Assembly: GCA_016297215.1 (NCBI GenBank)
Contig: JAEDGZ010000039.1
Span: 1 to 11,283, forward strand
Reading direction: 5' to 3'
DNA: 11,283 nt
Source of the DNA: Paludibacteraceae bacterium
GTDB lineage: Bacteria; Bacteroidota; Bacteroidia; Bacteroidales; Paludibacteraceae
Made by a program: the position numbers and the translations under genes. Positions 1 to 6,569 of the stretch are shown piece after piece. Position 1 is the first letter of the stretch. Each line of letters begins with the position of its first letter. Under the pieces are notes generated by a model. It was not told the origin of the DNA and searched no databases. It was given only the letters and a program-made list of their open reading frames with translations.

Positions 1-54
1 TTAGTGATTAGTTAGTGATTAGTTAGTGATTAGTTAGTGATTAGTTAGTGATTG
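1..54. repeat. 11-bp tandem repeat array
   Basis: Four full copies of TTAGTGATTAG followed by a partial copy TTAGTGATTG, at the left edge, so the array may continue outside the window. The unit contains the heptamer TTAGTGA, close to the TTAGTGG unit of a second array at 4714-4754. It is non-coding as far as can be seen. The unit is directly repeated without unique spacers, so this is not CRISPR. Confidence 0.93.
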
Positions 55-60
55 TTCGTT

Positions 61-138
61 CAAAAACGTATCATCTGTTTTGTACGGAAATGGTTTACAG
101 ATTTCCGAATTTCGTTTCTGGATAATCGTACGTTTTTG
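61..138. repeat. Inverted-repeat pair beside the invertase gene
   Basis: CAAAAACGTA at 61-70 and its exact reverse complement TACGTTTTTG at 129-138 bound a 58-bp spacer. The flanks carry further partial similarity: TGTTCGTT before the left arm, and TGTGCGTTGC before the right arm when read on the minus strand. Inside lies a second inverted pair, CGGAAAT (85-91, reading c85 to t91) and ATTTCCG (101-107). The pair lies 150 bp upstream of a Mpi-family serine recombinase gene, so it could be a recombination site or a binding site for the recombinase. No TAnnTTTG promoter motif was found between the arms on either strand. The repeats are directly visible; the function is inference. Confidence 0.6.
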
Positions 139-209
139 GCAACGCACAGTGAGGTAACCTCGGGCTGAAACGATTTCCAAGGGGCATCGAGGTAGGGGGC
201 AGGGTAATA

Positions 210-240
210 TTGAGACATCGGATCAACATGTATATTATTG
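210..240 (+). promoter_or_regulatory. Candidate promoter of the invertase gene
   Basis: TTG at 210-212, 20 bp, then TATTATTG at 233-240. This differs by one base from the Bacteroidota -7 consensus TAnnTTTG and has the same 20-bp spacing as the better promoters in this window. It would give a leader of about 40 nt before the start codon at 289. The mismatch keeps this tentative. Confidence 0.35.
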
Positions 241-288
241 CAAAAATCTTTGAATAATTTTTGTTGAAATAAAAAAATCCTAATTCCC

Positions 289-894
289 ATGACCTATGGC
301 TATATCCGTGTTTCCACCGACAAGCAGACGGTGGAAAACCAGCGTTTTGAAATCACCCGCTTTTGTCTGTCCGAGAATATACAAATAGACGGCTGGATAG
401 AAGAAACCATCTCCGGCACCAAAGCCTACAGCAAGCGCGCCCTCGGCAGACTGCTCAAACAAGTGCAGAAAGACGACCTCATCATCTGCGCCGAACTCTC
501 CCGACTCGGACGTAACCTCTTTATGATTATGGAGATACTCAACATCTGCATGACCAAGGAGTGCCGCGTCTGGACGGTGAAAGACAACTATCGCCTCGGC
601 GAGGACATCCAGTCGAAGGTGCTCGCGTTCGCCTTCGGGCTCTCCGCCGAGATAGAGCGCAACCTCATCTCCCAGCGCACCAAAGAGGCGCTCGCCCGCA
701 AGCAACAGGAAGGTGTACATATCGGTCGCACCAAAGGAAGGAAGTTGCCGATAGAGCAGTACAAACTCTATCCCAAGCGACACAAAATCAGCAAATGGAT
801 GCAGCAAGGAGTAGGTAAACGCGAGATGGCTCGCCGCCTCAAAATAGCCCCCTCCACCCTACGCCGTTTCCTTCAATGCTATCCTTTCCGTTAA
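289..894 (+). CDS. mpi: Mpi-family serine recombinase (DNA invertase)
   Basis: A 201-aa small serine recombinase of the resolvase/invertase family, closest in remembered sequence to Mpi, the invertase that flips capsule promoters in Bacteroides fragilis. The N-terminus YIRVSTDKQTVENQ holds the nucleophile Ser9 and Arg7. SRLGRNL supplies Arg72 and Arg75, and the E-helix segment AEIERNLISQRTKEAL spans about 120-135. A GRTKGRK linker near 146-152 leads to a C-terminal helix-turn-helix at about 165-197. Length fits the family and no key residue is missing. The ATG follows an A-rich stretch with no real Shine-Dalgarno, as is usual in Bacteroidota, and an in-frame stop lies just upstream. The gene stands alone and converges with the M16 protease gene. 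Its targets are not evident, but an inverted repeat lies at 61-138. Family assignment is strong; equivalence to B. fragilis Mpi is inferred. Confidence 0.9.
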   Translation: MTYGYIRVSTDKQTVENQRFEITRFCLSENIQIDGWIEETISGTKAYSKRALGRLLKQVQKDDLIICAELSRLGRNLFMIMEILNICMTKECRVWTVKDNYRLGEDIQSKVLAFAFGLSAEIERNLISQRTKEALARKQQEGVHIGRTKGRKLPIEQYKLYPKRHKISKWMQQGVGKREMARRLKIAPSTLRRFLQCYPFR

Positions 895-1130
895 ATAGTT
901 GTCCTTTTTCGTTTGTTCTTTTTCATAACCTCCGTAAAAATCCCATGAATCTCGTGAGCGTTAGCGAGCAGGAAATATTACAAAACTCCTTGCTGCGGGC
1001 TGCGCCCTTGCAGAGATTTGGAGGGATTGTTGGCGGAGGTGTGTTTTTTTCAGCAGGCGGGGACGCCTGCGTACCCGGACATGTCTTTGTCTCGAGAGTC
1101 AGCAGGCGGGGACGCCTGCGCACCCGGACA
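895..1130. other. Convergent intergenic region with hairpins
   Basis: This 236-bp region separates two convergent genes and holds no convincing ORF. At 993-1013 a stem CTGC-GGGC / GCCC-tt-GCAG with a TGC loop is followed on the minus strand by a short TTTT run, so it could be a weak terminator for the M16 gene. The right half holds two copies of a 32-bp hairpin element, listed separately. No classical U-tract terminator was found for the invertase gene. Confidence 0.5.
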
Positions 1131-1131
1131 T
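1051..1131. repeat. REP-like doublet of a 32-bp hairpin element
   Basis: Two direct copies at 1051-1082 and 1100-1131, differing at one base (t or c at position 22 of the unit), are separated by a 17-bp spacer that contains the palindrome TCTCGAGA. Each copy holds the perfect stem GCAGGCG / CGCCTGC around a 4-nt loop. The right copy touches the M16 stop codon. Neither hairpin is followed by a T-run on the minus strand (the left one runs into A's), so mRNA stabilisation or a dispersed REP-like repeat fits better than an intrinsic terminator. Confidence 0.8.
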
Positions 1132-3932
1132 TATTCCGGCAGCATGACTACCTCGAGGATGTTGCCCGAGGCGGTGAGGCGTTGGAGCATCTGCTGTACG
1201 GTCTCTGCCGTGATGGCGCGCACAGCGGGCGCGTAGTCGGTCAGGTAGTTGATACCATGCAGGTAATAGCGCGGCAGGATAGTGCCGTCCCAGTAGCCGT
1301 TCTTCTCCAAGTCTTCCTCAAAGTCTTTGAGCATAGACTCTTTTGCCTTGTGCAAGTCATCCGCCAAAGGTCCGTCTTTGAGGATGGTCTGCACCTCCTC
1401 ATGAATCACCTGCATGAGCCGCTCCTGCTTCTCGGGGTCGGTGTCGAACATCATGTAGAGTTGCGCCTCGTGGTCGGGGGTGCGGCTGATATAACCTGCC
1501 ACTCCAACGCCATAAGAGCCGCCTTCGCGCTCGCGGATAGACTCCAAGTAACGGATATCCAGCACCCGACCGATAGTGTTCATATTCAGGTTGTTCGCCA
1601 GCGTGTAGGGGATGTCGTAGGAGGTGTATTGGATATAGTTGGAGCCTGTGCGGGTCTGCATGGGACGCGTGAAGTAGTTCTTTTGCACTCCCTTGGGGGC
1701 ACGCACGCCTCTGTCTTGCGCTGTCTCACGCTGCTTGGTCGTCTTCATGCCTCCTAACCAAGTGCAAACCATTGTCCGGAAGGCTTTGTCCTCGGGGTCG
1801 ATGTTGCCCGTGAAGGTAAAGAGGAAGTCGGCAGGGTTGGCAAAGCGTGCGCGGTAGATGTCGAGCGCTTTATCCAAGTTCACCTTGGCGAGCGACTCGT
1901 TGTTCCATACCATGGCGCGCGGCGAGTAGTTGCTTGCCATGATGTTGATGGAGTCGTACCAGATGGACTTGGGGTTCTGCTCTTTGTTCTTCAGTTGCGT
2001 CTCCAAGAGGCTGATGAGCATAGCGTAGGCGTCCTCGTCGCGGCGTGGGGCAGTGAAGTAGAGATAGCAGAGTTGGAGCATGGTCTCGAGGTCTTTGATG
2101 GTAGAGGAGCCGTCCATGCTCTCGGTGGTGCCGCCGATGGAGGGGCTCATAGACACGCGCTTGCCTGTGAGGGCTTTCTGCAACTCGGTATAGTTGAAGT
2201 CGCCAATGCCGCTCAGGTTGACGATGTCGGCTGCCAGCGCGGCAGAGGGCAGGTCGTCGGCATTGCTGAGGAGCGAGGTGCCACCGAAAGAGTGAGCGGA
2301 GAAGAGTATTTCGTCTTGCTTGAAGTCCGTGGGTTTGAGAATGACGCGCACGCCGTTGCTCAACAGCCACTCCGTGGTGCCCAGCGTCTCGTTCTTGGTG
2401 GTCTTCTTGATACGCCCTGCCTTGGGTGCTTTCTCCACGAGGTTGGTGCGGACAGCCTCCTCCACGGGTGCCTCAATAGCAAGGTCGTGCATAGCGGCTA
2501 AGCCCTCGCGCAGTTCCGCCTCGGTAGGCAGGTCGGCGTTGTCGGGGGCGGTGATAGCCACGATGACATTCTCGTCGGTTACCAACTGCTGCGCCATGCC
2601 GTTGATAGAGGTGATGTCGAGCATCGGCAAGAGTTGTTGCAGGGTCTCGTACTCCCATGCGATACCCGGGATGACCTCGCCGTCCAAGAAATGGCGGATG
2701 TACTCGCTGGTGTAACTGATGTTGCGGTTGGTGTTGCGCTCGTTGTAGTACTTTTCATAAGCGGCTAACTTCTCGGTTTTCACGCGCTCTAACTCGGCGT
2801 TGGTGAAGCCGTAACGGCGCATTTTCTCCAGTTGGAAGAGGAGGTCGGCATAGGCTTTCTTCTCCTGCCCTGCCTTTGCCACATAGACGGCTAAGAACTG
2901 GTCTTTCTCTTTCACCAACTCGCCGTAGTACGAACCGCCGCCTACGAAAGAGGCATTGGGGTCAAGCGACAACTCTTCCATGCGGTGGTCTATCATATCG
3001 CAGATGAGCGAGTTGGCGATATCCAACACATACGCCACGTCGGTGCCTCGGAGTTCGCGGGGCAGCGGTTGCTTCTTGTAGATCAGTTCGATGCGGGTTA
3101 CCTGCGCCTCGTTGTCGGTAACCACGGCAATGATAGGCTCTTGGTTGTCTTCCACGGAGTAGAGGGGACGCTCGCCGCGGTTCTCGCGCGCCGGCACGTC
3201 TGCCCACAGGGCTTTTATCTTCGCTTCGATGGCATCTACATCAATATCGCCTACCACTACAATGGTTTGGTTATCAGGACCGTACCATTTCTTGTAGTAC
3301 GCGCGCAGCGCGTCGTAGGCGAAGTTGTTGATGACTGCCGTGTCGCCAATCACATCGCGCTTGGCATATTGGCTGCCCGGGTACATCAGCGGGTTGAGGG
3401 CTTTCCACATGCGGCGGTTGGCATCTGCACGGGTGCGCCACTCCTCGCGGATGACACCGCGCTCGGCGTCTATCTCCTCGGGGAGGAGAAGCAGCCCGCA
3501 AGCCCAGTCGTGCATGACGAGCAGGGCGGAGTCGATGATACCCTCGCGCGTGGTCGGCACATCGGAGAGGCGATAGACCGTCTCATCAAGCGCTGTATAG
3601 GCGTTGATGTTACCGCCGAAGTTCACGCCGATGGACTCGAAGTAGTTGATGATACCCTTGCCGGGGAAGTGCTGCGTACCGTTGAATGCCATGTGCTCCA
3701 AGAAGTGCGCCAGACCGTTCTGGTCGTCCTCCTCGAGGATAGCACCTACGGCTTGGGCGATATGGAACTCGCAACGCTGTTTGGGATACTCGTTGTGGCG
3801 GATGTAGTAGGTCAGTCCGTTGTCCAGATGTCCTACTCGTACGGCAGAGTCAATGGGGACGGGCGTGGGAGCCTGTGCAAAGCACATTGTGCTTACCAAG
3901 CACAATAGTGCGAGAGAGAGTTTGGTTTTCAT
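1131..3932 (-). CDS. Secreted M16 family zinc metalloprotease
   Basis: A 933-aa insulinase/pitrilysin-like peptidase. Residues 1-19 form a signal peptide (MKTKLSLALLCLVSTMCFA), so the protein is exported to the periplasm or outer surface. The inverted zinc motif HFLEH is at 76-80, with the third zinc ligand Glu157 in AERGVIREEW, exactly 76 residues after His80 as the family requires. The first half (about 25-480) is the active M16 unit. The second half (about 510-933) starts at WLLSNGVRVILKP, lacks HxxEH, and carries the typical C-half motif REREGGSYGV near 800-809, whose Arg and Tyr help bind substrate in this family. The two-unit length matches large single-chain M16 proteases of Bacteroidota. 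Substrate is unknown. It is the last gene of a probable unit with the exonuclease 66 bp upstream. No promoter is seen in that gap, which instead holds a G-rich structured element. Confidence 0.95.
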   Translation of the reverse strand: MKTKLSLALLCLVSTMCFAQAPTPVPIDSAVRVGHLDNGLTYYIRHNEYPKQRCEFHIAQAVGAILEEDDQNGLAHFLEHMAFNGTQHFPGKGIINYFESIGVNFGGNINAYTALDETVYRLSDVPTTREGIIDSALLVMHDWACGLLLLPEEIDAERGVIREEWRTRADANRRMWKALNPLMYPGSQYAKRDVIGDTAVINNFAYDALRAYYKKWYGPDNQTIVVVGDIDVDAIEAKIKALWADVPARENRGERPLYSVEDNQEPIIAVVTDNEAQVTRIELIYKKQPLPRELRGTDVAYVLDIANSLICDMIDHRMEELSLDPNASFVGGGSYYGELVKEKDQFLAVYVAKAGQEKKAYADLLFQLEKMRRYGFTNAELERVKTEKLAAYEKYYNERNTNRNISYTSEYIRHFLDGEVIPGIAWEYETLQQLLPMLDITSINGMAQQLVTDENVIVAITAPDNADLPTEAELREGLAAMHDLAIEAPVEEAVRTNLVEKAPKAGRIKKTTKNETLGTTEWLLSNGVRVILKPTDFKQDEILFSAHSFGGTSLLSNADDLPSAALAADIVNLSGIGDFNYTELQKALTGKRVSMSPSIGGTTESMDGSSTIKDLETMLQLCYLYFTAPRRDEDAYAMLISLLETQLKNKEQNPKSIWYDSINIMASNYSPRAMVWNNESLAKVNLDKALDIYRARFANPADFLFTFTGNIDPEDKAFRTMVCTWLGGMKTTKQRETAQDRGVRAPKGVQKNYFTRPMQTRTGSNYIQYTSYDIPYTLANNLNMNTIGRVLDIRYLESIREREGGSYGVGVAGYISRTPDHEAQLYMMFDTDPEKQERLMQVIHEEVQTILKDGPLADDLHKAKESMLKDFEEDLEKNGYWDGTILPRYYLHGINYLTDYAPAVRAITAETVQQMLQRLTASGNILEVVMLPE
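3880..3905 (-). promoter_or_regulatory. Alternative hairpins in the signal-peptide codons
   Basis: On the mRNA strand TTGTGCTT and AAGCACAA (plus-strand positions 3898-3905 and 3887-3894) form an 8-bp stem with loop GGT. AAGCACA also pairs with the next TGTGCTT (3880-3886), so two mutually exclusive hairpins can form within codons about 10-18 of the protease gene. The pairing is visible; a regulatory role is unproven and codon chance is possible. Confidence 0.25.
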
Positions 3933-3942
3933 AAAAACAGGA

Positions 3943-3971
3943 CCCTCCCCGCCCCTCCCTTCAAGGGAGGG
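3943..3971 (-). promoter_or_regulatory. G-quadruplex motif overlapping a hairpin before the protease start
   Basis: In mRNA sense there are four G-tracts, GGG-A-GGGG-C-GGGG-A-GGG (plus positions 3943-3959), ending 10 nt before the protease start codon. A 9-bp perfect stem CCCTCCCTT / AAGGGAGGG with a 1-nt centre (3953-3971) shares bases with the G-run, so the two folds compete. It may alternatively be a dispersed GC-rich repeat between co-transcribed genes. Confidence 0.5.
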
Positions 3972-3998
3972 AGTAAGAGGGCATTTAATGGTTGGTTA

Positions 3999-4706
3999 TT
4001 AATTATTGACAGCGAGTGCATGCTGTTGTCTTTCTGCGAGGATGGCTTGCTGGTGGGCAATCTGCGCCTCGCGGTCGGCTTGACGGAGGGCATCCACCTG
4101 TGCCTTTGGCAGTGTCTTGGTCTGCATGAGGTCTTTGTAGATGAGCAGGGTAGCCCATGCGTCGGTGGAGGCGTAGCGTGCTTGGTCGGGCGTGAGGTGG
4201 GAGTTCTCCCAGTTAGTGAGTTGTTGGGCTTTGGAGATTTTCCTGCCGAAGCAGATGGCGAAAATCTTCTGCAAGCCCATGTCGAGGATACCGTACTTGG
4301 GGACGATGGTTTGCAGGTCGATACAGTTGGCGGGCTTGAAATCCCGACGGCGCCGAAGTCCCGCTATATCGTCCTTGAAGGCAAGCCCTACCTTGGTTAT
4401 TTTGGGGTTGGCGAAGAGGTCTGTCAACGCCTGTGGCATGCCTACATGGGTGAGGCGGAAGAGGTAGCAGCGCTCTTTGGTAGCGATTTGCAAGAGGGCG
4501 GTGGGATAGTGCACGCCGCGCGTGAAACTGGGGCGGGACTCGGTATCCACTCCGACAGCCGTCTGCTTGGAGAGATAGGCGACCGCCTCTTCTACTTTCT
4601 CGGGCGTGTCCACGACAATGACCTCTCCGCCGAAGGCTGCCAGCGGGAGCCACTGGATGAGGTCTTTGGAATAATGGTGTATGTAGTTGTTTTCTTTTAG
4701 GGGCAT
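3999..4706 (-). CDS. DEDDy-type 3'-5' exonuclease, RNase D-like
   Basis: A 235-aa protein consisting of one DnaQ-fold 3'-5' exonuclease domain (about 28-195). Motif I is VGVDTESRPSF, with metal ligands Asp54 and Glu56. Motif II is GLAFKDDIAGL, with Asp112 or Asp113. Motif III is RYASTDAWA, with Tyr178 and Asp182, which places it in the DEDDy group. There is no HRDC domain, so it is shorter than classical RNase D and resembles the stand-alone exonucleases of Bacteroidota. The C-terminus (about 200-230) is a charged Gln/Ala-rich helix. It should act in the cytoplasm on RNA or DNA 3' ends; the substrate is not evident. It lies 28 bp downstream of the DUF5063 gene, and that gap is made almost entirely of a 7-bp repeat. 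Confidence 0.9.
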   Translation of the reverse strand: MPLKENNYIHHYSKDLIQWLPLAAFGGEVIVVDTPEKVEEAVAYLSKQTAVGVDTESRPSFTRGVHYPTALLQIATKERCYLFRLTHVGMPQALTDLFANPKITKVGLAFKDDIAGLRRRRDFKPANCIDLQTIVPKYGILDMGLQKIFAICFGRKISKAQQLTNWENSHLTPDQARYASTDAWATLLIYKDLMQTKTLPKAQVDALRQADREAQIAHQQAILAERQQHALAVNN

Positions 4707-4713
4707 GGGGTTA

Positions 4714-4754
4714 TTAGTGGTCAGTGGTTAGTGGTTAGTGGTCAGTGGTTAGTG
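4714..4754. repeat. 7-bp tandem repeat running into a gene end
   Basis: Six units of T[T/C]AGTGG, the last one short by one base. The array fills most of the gap between the exonuclease and DUF5063 genes and continues into the DUF5063 gene. On the minus strand it encodes the last residues Leu-Thr-Thr-Asp-His and the stop codon. The unit shares TTAGTG with the 11-bp array at 1-54. Confidence 0.92.
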
Positions 4755-5244
4755 CATGCAGCGGGCGCATCACGTCCACGAGTTTTTGTCCCCAGTGTTC
4801 GCGGAAGGCAAGGAGGCAGGCGCGGATGGCATCGTTCATAACGGCTTCGTTGCCTGTTTGGAAGTTCGCCGCCATGTCCTTTAGTTCCTGATAGATATCC
4901 GCAAGATGCTCGGAGATGTATGCCGTGATAGGCTCGTCGTTGTAGCGCATATCGTCGAGGAACACCTCTAAATACGCGTCGTCCGTGCCGAGCAGGTTCT
5001 TCACACCCTGTCGGATATAGTTGTAATCGTCTTCTTGCACAAAGCGTTGCGGCTCGCCGTCCAGCATCTCTTCCGGCATCGCAAGCATGTGCGTCTTCAC
5101 ATAAAGAAGGGGTAATGCGCAGAGTATCTTCTCGATAAACTCATCGCGCTCCATCTCGGCAGTGTGCTCCAGCACCAGACAAGTCTGCGCCGCCACCGTT
5201 ACAAACGAGATGGTATCGTCTTGATAGATATAGTTTTTTTTCAT
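4735..5244 (-). CDS. DUF5063 domain-containing protein
   Basis: A 169-aa soluble, acidic, largely helical protein of unknown function. The start (FVTVAAQTCLVLE), the central YNYIRQGVKNLLG...YLEVFLDDM, and the late segments LADIYQELKDM and FREHWGQKL match what I remember of the DUF5063 family of Bacteroidota. No signal peptide, membrane segment or catalytic motif is visible. A strong promoter lies upstream, so it is probably the first gene of a unit with the exonuclease and the M16 protease. The C-terminal tail LTTDH is written by a tandem repeat that overruns the gene end, so the native end may have been slightly altered. Function unknown; the place next to the exonuclease hints at a partner role but proves nothing. 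Confidence 0.88.
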   Translation of the reverse strand: MKKNYIYQDDTISFVTVAAQTCLVLEHTAEMERDEFIEKILCALPLLYVKTHMLAMPEEMLDGEPQRFVQEDDYNYIRQGVKNLLGTDDAYLEVFLDDMRYNDEPITAYISEHLADIYQELKDMAANFQTGNEAVMNDAIRACLLAFREHWGQKLVDVMRPLHALTTDH

Positions 5245-5256
5245 AACCGATTGTTT

Positions 5257-5269
5257 TGCAGTAACTGCA
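5257..5269. promoter_or_regulatory. Palindrome TGCAGT-a-ACTGCA in the DUF5063 leader
   Basis: A perfect 6-bp inverted pair with a 1-nt centre lies between the -7 box and the DUF5063 start codon, within the predicted leader. It could be an operator half-site pair or a small 5' hairpin. Short palindromes can arise by chance. Confidence 0.25.
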
Positions 5270-5278
5270 TTGCGGCGA

Positions 5279-5310
5279 CAAAATTACTGCTTTTTTTTGA
5301 AATAAGCAAA
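5279..5310 (-). promoter_or_regulatory. Promoter of the DUF5063-exonuclease-protease unit
   Basis: On the minus strand TTTG (5307-5310), 20 bp, TAATTTTG (5279-5286), a full match to the Bacteroidota consensus TTTG / TAnnTTTG. The predicted leader is about 30 nt. Confidence 0.75.
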
Positions 5311-5341
5311 TAAAACCGATGCCCTGCCGTTGTAATCTTAC

Positions 5342-6187
5342 TCATTGTTTATTCAGTCGGTAGGCAATACGCTGCGTGATGCGTTGTTCGCGGCGGGTCA
5401 TCTCGGGATTGCAATACGGATTGCGACGTATATCGCGAACGCACTTCTCCCCTGCCTGCAATGCCTGCTCTCTGCTCAGGAAAGCCATCCACACACAAGA
5501 GGCAAGGTAGCGTCCGTAGGTGTAATTAAGGTGGTAACCATCGCGGCAGAGGGTATCCCCGAGCCGTTGCCGCGCCTGCTTGACTGCCTCCCCGCAAGGC
5601 ACGAGGTGCAAGTTTGGATGTTGACGCAAGACATAGCGTGTAGCCACTTGTATTGAGTCGTCCATCACGCGCTGGCTGCTCCCATACCGCGGGAAAGCAG
5701 GATGCTTGGCATCCTTTGCATAAGACCACGTCTGCATCCAGCATAGTGTTGCCTGCGGCTGATATCTCAACACACTATCCGCCAATGCGGATAGATAAGG
5801 CTCGTAAGTGGAGGTGATGCCGCTGTCGTGAGAAGCCTGCTGAAGCGACACGTAGTCCCAATGATGCAGCGTAAGGGCTTGCCGCAAAGAGTAAGCCGAG
5901 TAGCGAATGGTAGTGTCGTTCGTCAGGTAGCGAAACGCATACGCTGTCGTGTCTTTCTGCAGAAACGTAAAGTGCTGCTCCAGCGAGCAACCGCCGTAAT
6001 AGAGATTGCCGACCACAATAGGCTGTCCGACCGCATTACAGAGCGGCACCAACTCCTGCTCCACCGCATCCCACGAGAAACTGTTGCCTATGCAGAGCAG
6101 ACGTATCGTATCGCCTGCACGCAGCAGCAGGCACGGCAGCATGCACAGCATCACAACCCACACACATCTATGCAACCACGTATTCAT
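5342..6187 (-). CDS. Secreted DUF4886 SGNH-like hydrolase
   Basis: A 281-aa protein with a hydrophobic N-terminal export signal (about 8-24, ending LLRAGD). The mature part starts with the block I-like motif CIGNSFSWD, whose nucleophile would be Ser36. Block II-like GNLYYGGCS follows, and the C-terminal block DGYHLN carries Asp216 and His219, the expected Asp-His pair of an SGNH hydrolase. This pattern and the length fit DUF4886, a Bacteroidota family probably acting as an esterase or acetylhydrolase on glycans outside the cytoplasm. The substrate is not evident. Its ATG overlaps the stop of the MerR gene (ATGA, 4 nt), so the two are translationally coupled; the regulator may control this enzyme. 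The next gene downstream has its own promoter. Confidence 0.85.
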   Translation of the reverse strand: MNTWLHRCVWVVMLCMLPCLLLRAGDTIRLLCIGNSFSWDAVEQELVPLCNAVGQPIVVGNLYYGGCSLEQHFTFLQKDTTAYAFRYLTNDTTIRYSAYSLRQALTLHHWDYVSLQQASHDSGITSTYEPYLSALADSVLRYQPQATLCWMQTWSYAKDAKHPAFPRYGSSQRVMDDSIQVATRYVLRQHPNLHLVPCGEAVKQARQRLGDTLCRDGYHLNYTYGRYLASCVWMAFLSREQALQAGEKCVRDIRRNPYCNPEMTRREQRITQRIAYRLNKQ

Positions 6188-6528
6188 AAGCCATCGGGGT
6201 CTTGGTTTAACAGCGACCGAAGGTCAACCAACTCGGCACGGACTTTACGCAAGATGTCAGCGGTAGAATACTTGAGAGACGACTGCTTCCTGTCGCTCGC
6301 CAATTCGCGCCGTATAGCCTCTATCCGCGTTTGTTTTAACTCATCACGTATATATTTTATACGCTCCAAAAGGGCAATATCCTCTTTCGTATAGTAGCGG
6401 TTGCCGTGTCCGTCCTTGCGCGGCGAGAGTTCGTCAAAGCTCTTCTCCCAATAGCGCAAAGTAGCAGGCGAGAGACCTGTCTTGCTACACACCTCACGCA
6501 TACTATGATATACTTTCTCGTTTTCCAT
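6184..6528 (-). CDS. MerR-family transcriptional regulator
   Basis: A 114-aa DNA-binding protein with an N-terminal MerR winged helix-turn-helix. MREVCSKTGLSPATLRYWEK (10-29) is the recognition helix region and RYYTKEDIALLERI (44-57) the wing and following helix. The rest (about 62-108) is a dimerisation coiled coil. It is short and has no C-terminal effector domain and no cluster of cysteines for metal sensing, so the signal is unknown. Many Bacteroidota carry such a minimal MerR protein. It is the first gene of a two-gene unit and diverges from the MFS transporter gene. A perfect palindrome in the shared upstream region is a candidate operator for autoregulation and for the transporter operon. 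Confidence 0.9.
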   Translation of the reverse strand: MENEKVYHSMREVCSKTGLSPATLRYWEKSFDELSPRKDGHGNRYYTKEDIALLERIKYIRDELKQTRIEAIRRELASDRKQSSLKYSTADILRKVRAELVDLRSLLNQDPDGL

Positions 6529-6569
6529 AATGGCGATTACAATAAACTACTTTTCTTTCACTTCGTTTG

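Noticed and set aside
1..54. CRISPR array
   Set aside because: The repeats are contiguous with no unique spacers, and no cas gene is present.
60..290. 76-codon minus-strand ORF in the region upstream of the invertase gene
   Set aside because: It starts inside the CATG shared with the invertase start, contains the inverted-repeat region, has no promoter of its own and no recognisable family. A shorter form from an internal Met cannot be excluded.
280..807. 175-codon minus-strand ORF opposite the invertase gene
   Set aside because: Antisense to a gene with all serine recombinase motifs intact; no family resemblance.
923..1123. 66-codon minus-strand ORF downstream of the protease gene
   Set aside because: Made largely of the two hairpin elements; its end (FCNISCSLTLTRFMGFL) seems to be translated repeat DNA, not a gene.
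1051..1131. Intrinsic terminators
   Set aside because: The stems are good, but no U-tract follows them in the direction of the protease gene; the left copy is followed by A's on that strand.
876..1757. 293-codon plus-strand ORF
   Set aside because: Mostly antisense to the M16 protease gene; its first part runs through the hairpin doublet and its composition is that of an antisense frame.
2985..3908. 307-codon plus-strand ORF
   Set aside because: Antisense to the protease gene including the HxxEH codons; long antisense frames are expected in this codon usage.
4020..4700. 226-codon plus-strand ORF
   Set aside because: Antisense to the DEDDy exonuclease gene, whose motifs are complete.
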